DNA of 34,890 nt from Nocardia takedensis NBRC 100417 (GCF_000308695.1 NZ_BAGG01000252.1:1-34890), one strand, 5' to 3'; shown: positions 23,017 through 31,243, counted from the first letter of the stretch. The notes: generated by a model from the letters alone, not told the origin. Numbers and translations: made by a program.

Positions 23017-24426
23017 ATGGGGCAGCAGGAATCCGCGCACATCCTGGTGGCGGGCGCGGGTCTGGCCGGATTGGCCACGGCGGTGTGGCTCGCGGAGGCA
23101 GGTCATCGGGTCACCCTGGTCGAGAAGCGGGGGCGGCTCGGCGGGCGCACCATCTCCTTCGAGGTGTCCGGCATCGAAGGCCGGGTCGACAACGGTCAAC
23201 ACCTGTTCGCGGGCTGCTACGACGCCTTGCTGCGCTACGTCGACACCATCGGCACGCGCGACGAGCTCCTTTGGGACACACCGCCTTTCGCGATCAAGAC
23301 CGGGCCCGGCGAACTGCTGACCTTGCGCGCGCCGTCCTGGCTGCCGTCCGCGCTGCGCCGCGCTGTCGGATTGTCCTGGATGGTGTGGCCGCCCATTCCG
23401 TTGCGCGAACGCCCCGCCGCGCTGCGCACCTGGGCGCGGATCCTGCGCGCCTCGCGGCGTCCCACGCCGGAACTCGACGGTCTGACCGTCGACCGCTGGT
23501 TCAAGCAGATCGGCGCGCCGGAATCGTTGCGCGCGTTGGTACTCGACCAATTCGTCATCGGCCTGCTCAACGAGAGGACCGAGCGGGTGTCGGCCTCGAT
23601 GTTCGTGCAGACCCTGCACTGGATCGGCAACCGGGCGCTGGCGGGCAACACCAGGGCCGGTGACGCGGTCTGGCCACGGGTGAGCCTGCACGAACTGTTC
23701 GTCGCGCCCGCCGAACGCTATCTGAAAGAGCGCGGCGGGGAGATTTTCGTCGGCAGCGGTGTCGGCGACATCGAGATCACCGACGACGGGCTCACCGGTG
23801 TCCGACTGTCCGACGGGCGCGTGATCGAGGTCGACGCGGCCGTGCTGGCGCTGCCGCCGTGGTCGCTGACGACGCTGCTCGATCGCGGACGTCTGGGGCA
23901 GTACGACCATTTCACGCCCGCGCGCAAGATCGAACCCGCGCCGATCTCGAGCGTCTACGTGTGGCTGGACCGTCCACTGCGGATGCGCAGGCTCGCGGAG
24001 AACCTGCGCGACACCACCATCGAATGGGTCTTCGACACCACGGGCATGCACGGTGAGAAGACCGAGGCGGGGCACTGCTATTCACTGGCCGTGAGCGCGT
24101 CGTGGGACGTCGTGCACCTGCCCAACGCCGAATTCACCGCGGCGGCACTGGAATCACTGGCCAAACACTATCCGGAGGTCGCCGAGGCCGAGGTGTTGCG
24201 CACCCACGTGATCCACCAACCGCAGGCGACGTTCTCCGCGCAACCCGGATTCGACGACCTGCGTCTGCCGCAGCGCACGCCGATCGAGGGCCTGTTCCTG
24301 GCCGGCGACTGGACCGACACCGGAATGCCCTCGACCATGGAAGCCGCCGTCGAGAGCGCGGTCCGCGCCGTGGACGCGGTGCGCGAATACCTGCGCGACC
24401 GCGTCCCGACCAGGACCGCCGACTAG
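23017..24426 (+). CDS. HpnE/phytoene-desaturase-like FAD oxidoreductase
   Basis: The 469-residue protein begins with the FAD-binding GAGLAG at residues 13-18. It continues with VEKRGRLGGRTISFEVSGIE, then VDNGQHLFAGCYDALLRYVD, the pattern of hydroxysqualene dehydroxylase (HpnE) and related carotenoid desaturases. The C-terminal FAD motif FLAGDWTDTGMPSTMEAAVE is intact. HpnE removes the hydroxyl from hydroxysqualene to give squalene, working with HpnC and HpnD; neither partner gene is nearby, so an isoprenoid substrate is likely but the exact reaction is open. The ATG at 23017 has GGGAGG four bases upstream. Confidence 0.82.
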   Translation: MGQQESAHILVAGAGLAGLATAVWLAEAGHRVTLVEKRGRLGGRTISFEVSGIEGRVDNGQHLFAGCYDALLRYVDTIGTRDELLWDTPPFAIKTGPGELLTLRAPSWLPSALRRAVGLSWMVWPPIPLRERPAALRTWARILRASRRPTPELDGLTVDRWFKQIGAPESLRALVLDQFVIGLLNERTERVSASMFVQTLHWIGNRALAGNTRAGDAVWPRVSLHELFVAPAERYLKERGGEIFVGSGVGDIEITDDGLTGVRLSDGRVIEVDAAVLALPPWSLTTLLDRGRLGQYDHFTPARKIEPAPISSVYVWLDRPLRMRRLAENLRDTTIEWVFDTTGMHGEKTEAGHCYSLAVSASWDVVHLPNAEFTAAALESLAKHYPEVAEAEVLRTHVIHQPQATFSAQPGFDDLRLPQRTPIEGLFLAGDWTDTGMPSTMEAAVESAVRAVDAVREYLRDRVPTRTAD

Positions 24427-24456
24427 CGGGCGCGGCGGCGGGTCGCCGTCGCCCGG

Positions 24457-25155
24457 TCATACCGTGCCCTCGAGTTCGGCCGCGCGCCGCAGGTCGTCGA
24501 CCAGTTCCGGTCCGTCGACCCGTGCCGCGCGGACCCGGGCGAGCAGGTTGCGGGCCAGGTCCACTTCGCCGCGTCGGATCCCCACGTCGGCCCGCAACAC
24601 CAGCAGTTTCACCAGTTGGACGGGGGTCGGTCGCTCATCGGTGCGCCCCAGGGCGCGGTCGAGGATCCGGACCGCCGCGTCCAGGTCCTGCTTGGAATCG
24701 GCGTACAGCGCACCCAGGTGCACGGCTCGCTCGAAGGTCGAGCGCGGCGCGGGCCGGTGCTCCTGGTCGTCGCTGATCCGCTGCGCGATCTGGAGGGTGT
24801 TCCCGCCGGGGTCGATCAGCAGGAACTGCCGCACCCCGTAGGTGGTGTCCTTCAGCGCACCGACCCGGGGGATACCTCCGGTGGGGACCGCGCCGAAGAC
24901 CTCGGTCAACGCCTCGGTGAACACCGCGTACAGGTGGTCGACGTGGTCGGTGTCGACCAGACAGCCGTGCGTGCTCGCCGCCGGTTCGAAGGTCCGGTCC
25001 CCGTGGAAGTTCAGTTCGACCCCCCCGCGTCGCACGCTCAGGAACCGGTAGGGCTTGTCCTGGCGGTAGGTGATCTCGAACCCCAGCGCGGTGTAGAAGT
25101 CGGCTACCGGATCGATCGATCGGGCCCGCAACAGCGGAATCGTTTTCTCGGTCAT
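24457..25155 (-). CDS. VOC (glyoxalase/bleomycin-resistance) protein with helical C-terminal domain
   Basis: The 232-residue protein has an N-terminal VOC domain (about 1-125) that matches bleomycin-resistance-type proteins: ARSIDPVADFYTALGFEITY, then KPYRFLSVRRGGVELNFHGD and FLLIDPGGNTLQIAQRI. A second region (about 140-232) is all-helical with TPR-like spacing (AVHLGALYADSKQDLDAAVR, then ILDRALGRTDERPTPVQLVK). Plain VOC resistance proteins stop at about 130 residues, so this is a fusion. The start ATG at 25155 follows a GGGTGG stretch. A role in binding a drug or small metabolite is possible. Confidence 0.8.
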   Translation of the reverse strand: MTEKTIPLLRARSIDPVADFYTALGFEITYRQDKPYRFLSVRRGGVELNFHGDRTFEPAASTHGCLVDTDHVDHLYAVFTEALTEVFGAVPTGGIPRVGALKDTTYGVRQFLLIDPGGNTLQIAQRISDDQEHRPAPRSTFERAVHLGALYADSKQDLDAAVRILDRALGRTDERPTPVQLVKLLVLRADVGIRRGEVDLARNLLARVRAARVDGPELVDDLRRAAELEGTV

Positions 25156-25205
25156 CCACCCGACCGTAGGCAGCGCTCGGTGGCGTCGCACATAAGCGTG
25201 AGATG

Positions 25206-25236
25206 TCCGACTTTCGCTGGTGGAAAGCGAATCGGA
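25206..25236. promoter_or_regulatory. hairpin/inverted repeat upstream of the VOC gene
   Basis: TCCGA (25206-25210) and TTCGCT (25213-25218) pair with AGCGAA (25226-25231) and TCGGA (25232-25236), giving 11 pairs with a 2-base bulge and a 7-base loop. It sits about 50 bases before the VOC start and could be an operator. Confidence 0.4.
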
Positions 25237-25296
25237 GCTATCGGGAACGACCGGTGTCATCGGGCGGCGGCCCGGCCGCGCCCGATGCCGATAGGG

Positions 25297-25953
25297 TCAG
25301 GCGAAGAAGTCGAGTCGCTTCGCGGGTGTCACCTCGCTGTAGTGCGAGGCGTCGCCCGTGAGGGGCCTGCTGGGGGAGCCGTCGACGTTCACGGGGATGT
25401 CGCCGGCGAGGGTGATGCGGTGCAGTTCGCGTTCCTGGTCGCCGTAGTCCGCGATCCCGTAGTGCTGGGTGGCGCGGTTGTCCCAGATCGCGACGTCGCC
25501 GAGACGCCAGTGCCAGCGGAACGTGTTCTCCAGTCTGGTGATTCGCGCCTGCAACAACTGGAACAGGCTGTGGAACTCGGTGCTGCTCAGGTCGGGGAAG
25601 CTCTTCGCGAAATGGCCGAGCAGCAGGGCGCGTTCACCGGTTTCCGGATGCACCCGCACCACGGGGTGCAGCGTCTCGAATTCGGTGCTGGTGAATTCCT
25701 GGTACTGCGCGGGCTTGCCGCCGCGACCTCCGTCGAGGTGGTGCTGTTCGGTGAAGACGACCACTTTGTGGATCGCCAGGGCGAGCCGGATCGCTTCGAC
25801 CTGCTCGGCGGGCAGATCCCCGCCGAGCCGTACTCCGCCGAGGCGCGCGCCGATGTGCTCACCGAGTCGGTCGACGGTGAGCCCGGCGTGGCGGTAGATC
25901 TTCGCGGCGGCCGCCTCGCGGTCCGCGCGGGTCTCGATCTGCGCGAGAGTCAT
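25297..25953 (-). pseudogene. TauD/TfdA dioxygenase with internal in-frame deletion
   Basis: The 218-residue frame matches alpha-ketoglutarate-dependent TauD/TfdA dioxygenases at both ends. The N-terminal part runs to VVVFTEQHHLD (residues 64-74) and the C-terminal part resumes at YQEFTSTEFETLHPVVRVHP (from 84). It contains the distal iron-binding His164 (WDNRATQHYG) and the Arg-containing ELHRITLAGD. In normal members of about 290-320 residues these two parts are separated by roughly 100 residues that carry the WHTD motif, the first His and the Asp of the iron site. That segment is absent, so the enzyme should not bind iron normally. It lies 41 bases after the flavoprotein gene in one transcription unit. 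An AGGAACAG about nine bases upstream supports the start. Confidence 0.8.
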
Positions 25954-25994
25954 TGTCGCTGTTCCTGTTCCGTCTGGATTTCGGAGGCCCGCGC

Positions 25995-27185
25995 TCACTC
26001 GCCGAGCAGGAAGTTGCCGATGTACTCCCGGACGCTGTCGCTGCTGGGCGGATGGAAACTCCCCGCGCGGACGTCGCGGTAGAGCCGCTCCAACTCGTTG
26101 CGGCGGTGGATGGAACCGCCGCCGCCGATCTCCAGGGCCAGATCCACGACCGTGCGCGCGGTGCGGGTGCCGCTCTCCTTCACGGCGAACAGCGCCAGCA
26201 GCAGGCGGTCGCCGAAGTCGTCGCCGCGGGCCAGGCGTTCGGTGATGTGATCGAGTTGCGCCGTGGCCGCCTCCAACGCCAATTCGGCCTCGGCCGCGTG
26301 GTAGCGCACATACGGTTTCCCGGCGACGGGGCGGTCGCCGAGGCTGAGCACGTTGCGGGTGCGCGCCGACTCGAGCGCGACGTCGACCGCGCGCCTGCCG
26401 ATGCCGAGATAGACGTTGACCAGCGCGGGAATCGCCCACGGCAGGATCGAGGAGATGAACGGGCCGGGGGATTCGCCGCGTTCGTAGCTGTCGATCACGT
26501 GTTCCTCGGCGACGAACACGTTCGTCAACACGGTGTCGTGGCTCGCGGTCGCCCGCACGCCGAGGGTGTCCCAGGTCTCCACGGTGCGCACGCCTTCGCT
26601 GTGGCGCGGCACGAACGCGTGAATGATGCGCGGTTTGTCCGGGTCGCTCTCGTCGCGCGCGTGGATGCCCAGCCAGTCCCACGCGGGCGAGAGCGAGGTG
26701 AAGATCTTGTGCCCGGTGACGCGGTAGCCGCCCTCGACCCGCGTCGCGATCGTCGTGGAATCGTCGATGGCCAAGTCGTTTCCGCGCTCGCCGTGCCCGG
26801 CCGCGATGACCTTGCCCGCCGCGACCTCGTGCGCGAGCCAGTCCAGGGAACTGTCACCGGCGGCGATCCGGTCGGCCAGCGGGCCGGTCCAGTACAGGTG
26901 CATGTTGACGCCGAGCGCGGTGGCGGGCGCCCAGTAGGCCAGCGCGCGCTGGGCGCTGTTGAACTGCGGAAGCGTCCAGCCGAGACCGCCGTGGCTGACG
27001 GGAATGGCCGCACGCAGGTAGCCGATCTCCCGGAGTTCGTCGAGATCCTCGCTGAAGAAACGATTGTCGCGATCGTATTCCGGGGCGCGCCCGTGGAAAC
27101 GACGCAGCAACTCTTCGGGCAGGACGCCGGGCGTCAGCACCTCCGCGACCGGTGGATCGATGGGCTCCACGGCGAGATCTGTCAT
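25995..27185 (-). CDS. acyl-CoA-dehydrogenase-fold flavoprotein (DszC/SfnC-like monooxygenase)
   Basis: The 396-residue protein has the acyl-CoA dehydrogenase fold: a helical N-terminal domain, a central beta domain (GYRVTGHKIFTSLSPAWDWL) and a helical C-terminal domain ending GGGGSIHRRNELERLYRDVR, then AGSFHPPSSDSVREYIGNFL. The ending fits flavin-dependent monooxygenases such as DszC and SfnC, which act on organosulfur compounds, better than true acyl-CoA dehydrogenases. It lacks the usual catalytic-Glu context of the latter as far as I can see. The neighbouring TauD-like gene fits a sulfonate or sulfone sulfur-scavenging pair. The ATG at 27185 begins the recognisable protein; no strong ribosome binding site is seen. 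Confidence 0.82.
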   Translation of the reverse strand: MTDLAVEPIDPPVAEVLTPGVLPEELLRRFHGRAPEYDRDNRFFSEDLDELREIGYLRAAIPVSHGGLGWTLPQFNSAQRALAYWAPATALGVNMHLYWTGPLADRIAAGDSSLDWLAHEVAAGKVIAAGHGERGNDLAIDDSTTIATRVEGGYRVTGHKIFTSLSPAWDWLGIHARDESDPDKPRIIHAFVPRHSEGVRTVETWDTLGVRATASHDTVLTNVFVAEEHVIDSYERGESPGPFISSILPWAIPALVNVYLGIGRRAVDVALESARTRNVLSLGDRPVAGKPYVRYHAAEAELALEAATAQLDHITERLARGDDFGDRLLLALFAVKESGTRTARTVVDLALEIGGGGSIHRRNELERLYRDVRAGSFHPPSSDSVREYIGNFLLGE

Positions 27186-27530
27186 GGTGCGGCTACTTTC
27201 GGGAAATGGGAAGGCCGTCGTGCGCCGCCCGGACCGTGGGCGACGCGGCAGGATCGACGGTAGGAGGGCGCGATGGCGGGCGGAAGACAATAAGTCAGCG
27301 AGAGTCCAACGCTGTCGCGACGGCACTGTCCGGCAACGCATCCCGGCCATCATGGCAACGGTCGTCCGCCGTGACGCCAGGTCCGGGCGCAGCGGGGCGG
27401 CCGCGGGAGATCCGTCGGGTCAGCGTGAGAATTCCGTACCGCGGAGCGGCATCGAGAACTGATCCGCGCTCAACGAGAATGCCCGCACCCTCCTGGACGG
27501 CGGAAACCACTCGAGGGCGGCGACAGCGAC
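27186..27530. other. intergenic stretch without a convincing gene
   Basis: These 345 bases lie upstream of the flavoprotein gene and must contain its promoter. No frame shows good codon bias, and composition is locally less GC-rich around 27280-27310. It may include scrambled remains of the element whose transposase tail lies just beyond. Confidence 0.4.
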
Positions 27531-27617
27531 ACCTGGCTGCACACCTACAACCACAGCGCCCTCGGCGGACGCCCGCCTGCCGGCCGCGTCCCCGACCTCT
27601 CAGGTCAGAACAGCTAG
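27531..27617 (+). pseudogene. IS481-family transposase, C-terminal remnant
   Basis: The plus-strand frame reads TWLHTYNHSALGGRPPAGRV then PDLSGQNS and a TAG stop at 27615-27617. This is the characteristic end of actinobacterial IS481-type transposases (WLxxYNHHRxHTALGG, then PPxSRVxNLSGQYS). A few residues of the HRxHT part are deleted, and no transposase sequence continues upstream. No terminal inverted repeats were identified. It marks an old insertion beside the decayed genes. Confidence 0.7.
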
Positions 27618-27735
27618 GTCTGTGCGGCGGCCCTGAGCAGGCTAGCCGTGGCGCGAATCGGAGGCAAACCAGGTCCGCGGCTGTTCCCGCGACCGTGCCG
27701 ATCGACTGTGGGTCCGTATTCGTCCCGAGACGCGC

Positions 27736-27775
27736 GTTCGGCCCGCCTTCGAGGTACCTCGAAGGCGGGCCGAAC
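27736..27775. terminator. 40-bp perfect palindrome, probable terminator
   Basis: The left half GTTCGGCCCGCCTTCGAGGT (27736-27755) is exactly complementary to the right half (27756-27775), giving up to 20 pairs with no unpaired loop in DNA and about 18 in RNA. It starts 15 bases beyond the stop of the small membrane protein gene on the minus strand, the right place for its terminator. The perfection of the repeat is unusual. Confidence 0.75.
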
Positions 27776-27790
27776 CGGTACGCGGGGGTC

Positions 27791-28039
27791 CTACTGGCTG
27801 GGCTGGGGGACCTCGACGTGGCAATCGGCCTTCGGATTCGCGCCGAGGTAGTTGAGCGGTCCGGCGAGGATGGTGAGCGCGATGGTCCCGGTGCTCGCGC
27901 AGTTGGTCGGCGCGTCCTCGTAGTAGTCGCGCTGGGCTCCGGCGATGACGCCGATGAGGAGCCAGACGAGTACGATGACCCCGATCACGCTGGTGTTCCT
28001 GGAACCGCGGATCCGACGGCCGGTGGTGTGGGTTCGCAT
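27791..28039 (-). CDS. small single-pass membrane protein
   Basis: The 82-residue protein has a basic N-terminus, one membrane segment (about 19-35, VIGVIVLVWLLIGVIAG) and a second moderately hydrophobic stretch (TIALTILAGPLNYLG). Two conserved-looking cysteines are in TNCAST and ADCHVEVPQPSQ. Similar small actinobacterial proteins share the pattern RDYY, NCASxGTIAxTIxAGPLNY and NPKxxCHVxxPQPSQ; this is from memory, and their role is unknown. AGGAG lies five bases before the ATG at 28039. A perfect palindrome follows as terminator. Confidence 0.8.
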   Translation of the reverse strand: MRTHTTGRRIRGSRNTSVIGVIVLVWLLIGVIAGAQRDYYEDAPTNCASTGTIALTILAGPLNYLGANPKADCHVEVPQPSQ

Positions 28040-28253
28040 ATCGACTCCTGAGTTGTGCCGACCGACCGTGGCGCTGACGGCGGCGGCCGTGTTTCCACGA
28101 CCGTGGTGCAGCGCCGGCGTTCGTGCCGCTTCGAGCATGGGGCGGAGGGTGTTTCGCTGGTAGGCGCCCCTGGACTGGACATGGTCGGGTATGCCCGCTC
28201 CCCGCCCCCACAAACCCCTCTGTTTCAGGGCGTGGAGGTTCTGCGCGCGCGGG

Positions 28254-29021
28254 TCATCGGTCGCGCGGTGTCGGCCGACTTCGCGCGGACGGCGCGCACG
28301 AGATCGCCAGTGTGGTGGGGATGGTGCTGAACCACCGCTGGTAGTCGGTCCACTCGGCCGGCGGGATGTCGGTGTGCGGCAACGACGGCGGCTCGTGGAT
28401 ACCGGTGATGACCAACCCGTTCGCGATCGCGAGTTCGGCGTACCAGGACAGCGGGCGGTGGTAGTGGCGGTGGCCGCCGAACGATTCGATCCACCGTGTC
28501 TCCGGAGCCAGGTACCCGGTGACCTTCCGGTAGCGCTCCCCGTCGGGCCCTTCGTCGACGATGTCGCGGCTGAAGAAGGCCGGATGCAGGATCGAGAAGA
28601 CGAACACGCCTCCGTCGCGCAGCGAACCGGCTACATCGGCGAACAAACGGTCCAGAACCGGGACGTCCATCAGCACCATGTGCGCCACGACCCGGTCGAA
28701 TCGGCGCGCCGGGTCGGGCAGACCGAGCGTGAGGTCGTGCCCGCGGAATTCGATGTCGGGATACCGTGCTCGCGCGATCGCCAGCAGTCCGTCGCTACCG
28801 TCGATTCCCGTCACACGCGCCCCGGCCTGCCGCATCCGCTCCGCCAACCACCCGTGCCCACACCCGAGATCCAAGACGTCCAGACCGGAGACGTCGCCGA
28901 ATTCGCCCCACAGGAACCCGTGAATCCGCCGATAGAAGCTGTCGCCCGGACCTGACACCGTCGCGGCATAGCTGTCGGCCACCGCGTCCCACAGTCGCAG
29001 ATCCTCGGAACCATTCGTCAC
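28254..29021 (-). CDS. class I SAM-dependent methyltransferase
   Basis: The 255-residue protein has the SAM-binding motif I VLDLGCGHGWLA at about residues 49-60. Then come the acidic motif ARVTGIDGSDGLLAIARARY and the post-motif DRVVAHMVLMDVP, and FVFSILHPAF near residue 150. This places it in the Methyltransf_11/25 group that methylates small molecules. The rest, with GYLAPETRWIESFGGHRHYH, is shared by uncharacterised actinobacterial relatives. The GTG at 29021 is the only suitable start; no strong ribosome binding site is visible. It lies 17 bases beyond the stop of the start-less segment at 29039-29401, so both belong to one minus-strand unit. The substrate is unknown. Confidence 0.85.
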   Translation of the reverse strand: MTNGSEDLRLWDAVADSYAATVSGPGDSFYRRIHGFLWGEFGDVSGLDVLDLGCGHGWLAERMRQAGARVTGIDGSDGLLAIARARYPDIEFRGHDLTLGLPDPARRFDRVVAHMVLMDVPVLDRLFADVAGSLRDGGVFVFSILHPAFFSRDIVDEGPDGERYRKVTGYLAPETRWIESFGGHRHYHRPLSWYAELAIANGLVITGIHEPPSLPHTDIPPAEWTDYQRWFSTIPTTLAISCAPSARSRPTPRDR

Positions 29022-29038
29022 CCGAGAATCATGCCGGA

Positions 29039-29401
29039 TCAGGCGACCAGGTCGTCGGGTTCGAAGGGGGCGAAGAAGACGCTCATGCCGTGGGGGGCGA
29101 GGGCGGTGCCGAGGGCGGTGAAGTCGAAGTGGTGGCGGGAGGCGGTGGCGACGGGGCGCAGCGCAACCAGCGTGGGATCGATGCCGTTGGGAAGCAGGCT
29201 GGTTCGGAGAAAGAGTTCGACGCAGTGGCGCAGGAAGTTGCGGCGCAGGGAATCGCGGGCCGCGCGGTCGTGGTCGCCGTCGTCGGCCGGCCACGCCGGC
29301 GTGGTCAGGTAGGTAGGGGATTCGCGCAGGTGGTCGCGTACTGGGTGAGCATGCGGCCCGCCGGAGCCCGCGGACCGCGAGGCGCGATCAGTCGGCGGAG
29401 A
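29039..29401 (-). pseudogene. coding segment without a start codon
   Basis: From a stop at 29402-29404 to the TGA at 29039-29041 the minus strand has an open frame with strong G/C third-position bias. It reads YLTTPAWPADDGDHDRAARD, then LRRNFLRHCVELFLRTSLLP, and ends VFFAPFEPDDLVA. It looks like true protein sequence for at least 100 codons, yet the only ATG in frame is near the end and there is no GTG or TTG. It may have lost its 5' part by deletion, or be read by frameshift from an ATG at 29352 in another frame (MLTQYATTCANPLPT). I do not recognise the family. Confidence 0.5.
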
Positions 29402-30542
29402 TCAGGGTTTCGAGCAATTGGAAGCTGTCGTGTGCGGTGACACCGGCCACGGCCCGTTCCACTCCCACCCGCGACACCTCGAACGGTTGCATGCGTTCGC
29501 CCGCCTCGGCGGTGCACACGGCCGCGAGGAACAGTTCGGTCAGCGCCGCGCGGTAGAGCGTCCACTGCCGGTCGACATCCACCGGGATGCCCGCCGCCGC
29601 GAGTCGATCGGTGTAGCGCTGGACCAGCCCGCGCTCGATCGCGCGCAACAGGTCGGGTTCGACCGAGGCGCAGGCGAAGTAGGCCACATCGCGGATGCCG
29701 ACGCCGCCGGAGGCGACCTGCCAGTCCAGGAATCCGGGGCCGGTGGGTTCGAAGAACAGGTTGCCCAGGTGGGGGTCACCGTGGGTCAGGGTGCGGGGTT
29801 GCCGCGCCCAGAAGGCGTCGATGTCGCCGCTGCGCAGGTAGAAGATCCGGCATCGGCGGGCGGTGTCCGAGGGAATGAGGTCGGCGGTGTGGCCGGTGAT
29901 GCGGGCCAGGAAGCGGCGGCGCACCAGATCGCCGACCCGGATCTCGGTGGGGGAGCGGTGGGCCAGCGGACGCAGATCGGTGTCGAAACGGGCGCTGTCC
30001 CAGAACTGTCCGTGCAGATCGGCGAAGGCGTCGACGACCGCTTCGGCCTCGGCGCGCGTCACCGAGTCCACGACGGTGCGGAATTCGGCGGTGGGCGAGA
30101 GGTCTTCGAGCACCAGGACGCTGCGCCTGCGCCGCGTCTCGTACCGCGCCACGTGGCAGCGCGGCACCCGCACCGGAGGCTGTTCGCCCAGCGCCCGGTA
30201 GGCGAGGATTTCGCGGGCGCCGAGACGGAAGATGTTCATCAGCACGTGCTGGAGGTAGTCGCGCGGAAGCATTTTCAAGAACAGCTGTCGCGGTGCTCCG
30301 GTGTCGCCGTCCACTTCGATGCGAGCCCGCGCGGCGGTGCCGGAGTGCTGTGTCAGCACCCTTACGGCGGTGATCGTGCCGGGCGGCAGTCGCAGTGCCG
30401 AGTCCAGCCACGCCGGGGTCACTTCGTGGACGTGGCGGGGGAGGTCCGCGCCGAAGGGGATCGCGCGATCCAACCCCGCTCGGAGCGCTTCCTGGGTGGC
30501 CATCGCGAGACCCGATACGGTCAGCACTGTCTGCGGCGTCAT
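29388..30542 (-). CDS. phosphotransferase (APH/ecdysteroid-kinase-like) family protein
   Basis: The 384-residue protein has a protein-kinase-like fold of the aminoglycoside phosphotransferase group. The nucleotide-loop Lys is probably Lys90 (QLFLKMLPRD), the hinge is SVLVLEDLSP, the catalytic loop HGDPHLGN is at 254-261, and the metal-binding FLDW at 271-274. The length and hinge resemble the APH-like proteins common in mycobacteria and Nocardia that sit beside lipid or steroid genes. The substrate is unknown; antibiotic resistance should not be assumed. GAAAGGG five bases before the ATG at 30542 decides the start. It follows a TetR gene by 30 bases on the same strand and is probably regulated by it. 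Confidence 0.87.
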   Translation of the reverse strand: MTPQTVLTVSGLAMATQEALRAGLDRAIPFGADLPRHVHEVTPAWLDSALRLPPGTITAVRVLTQHSGTAARARIEVDGDTGAPRQLFLKMLPRDYLQHVLMNIFRLGAREILAYRALGEQPPVRVPRCHVARYETRRRRSVLVLEDLSPTAEFRTVVDSVTRAEAEAVVDAFADLHGQFWDSARFDTDLRPLAHRSPTEIRVGDLVRRRFLARITGHTADLIPSDTARRCRIFYLRSGDIDAFWARQPRTLTHGDPHLGNLFFEPTGPGFLDWQVASGGVGIRDVAYFACASVEPDLLRAIERGLVQRYTDRLAAAGIPVDVDRQWTLYRAALTELFLAAVCTAEAGERMQPFEVSRVGVERAVAGVTAHDSFQLLETLISAD

Positions 30543-30572
30543 GACGCCCTTTCGTGATCGGTGGCGGCGCCG

Positions 30573-31220
30573 TCAGTCGTGACGGTCGCCGGAAGCGTTC
30601 GGGGCGTGCGGTGTTCGGGGTTCGAGGCCGCGCAGGACGGTGGTCAGGTAGCTGTCGAGGACCGAGGCGCGCAGCGCCCGGGCGTCGGTGGTCGTGGTGA
30701 GCAGGCCGTAGAGGCCGAGCAGGAAGAACACCGCGCTGTGGTAGGGGTCCACCGCGAGTTCGGCCTCACCGGATTCGCCCGCGCGCTCGATGATCCCGGC
30801 CACCAGCACGATCACCGGATGTTCGCGCCATTCGTCGGTGAGCGGGCGGGTCGGGGAGAAGTGCACCGCGAGCAGATCCTTGAACAGGAGTTTGCCCAGT
30901 CGCTGTTCCAATGCGACGACGAGGGCGATCGTCTCGGCCAGCGCGGACGCCAGATCGCGCGGCGTGCGCAGGAATTCGGCGAGTTCGCGCGCGACGCGCG
31001 CCTCCTCGCTCGCCTCGAGTTCGAGCAGGACGTGTTCCTTGGTCGGGAAGTGGAAGTAGAAGGTGCCCCGCGCGACCTTCGCCTCGGCGACGATCGCGGC
31101 CAGATCGGCCTCGGCCATCCCGGTGCGCCGATACTCCGCGACCGCCGCGTCGAGCACCCGCTGCCTGGTCTCCAGGCGCTGCGCCTCCCGCCCGCGCGGT
31201 CGCTGCCGGATCTCGCTCAT
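30573..31220 (-). CDS. TetR/AcrR family transcriptional regulator
   Basis: The 215-residue protein has a basic N-terminus (RPRGREAQRLETRQ), then a HTH at about residues 20-65 with MAEADLAAIVAEAKVARGTF, then YFHFPTKEHVLLELE. The C-terminal ligand domain contains DPYHSAVFFLLGLYGLLTTT. GGAG lies seven bases before the ATG at 31220. A TGACA/TGTCA palindrome overlapping a TTGACA -35-like element lies 24-36 bases upstream on the same strand. It is the first gene of a two-gene unit with the phosphotransferase, so it probably represses both. Confidence 0.88.
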   Translation of the reverse strand: MSEIRQRPRGREAQRLETRQRVLDAAVAEYRRTGMAEADLAAIVAEAKVARGTFYFHFPTKEHVLLELEASEEARVARELAEFLRTPRDLASALAETIALVVALEQRLGKLLFKDLLAVHFSPTRPLTDEWREHPVIVLVAGIIERAGESGEAELAVDPYHSAVFFLLGLYGLLTTTTDARALRASVLDSYLTTVLRGLEPRTPHAPNASGDRHD

Positions 31221-31243
31221 GCTCCGACTCCAGTCGATCGCAC

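Noticed and set aside
23017..24426. Hopanoid biosynthesis cluster
   Set aside because: Only one HpnE-like gene is present; no HpnC, HpnD or squalene-hopene cyclase is in the window.
25954..26682. Longer N-terminus for the TauD-like frame
   Set aside because: The extra residues are Arg/Pro/Ala-rich antisense-like sequence inside the flavoprotein gene; family similarity begins at the ATG at 25953.
29388..30542. Aminoglycoside resistance gene
   Set aside because: Kinase motifs are clear, but the length and hinge fit the broader APH-like family of unknown substrates common in actinobacteria.
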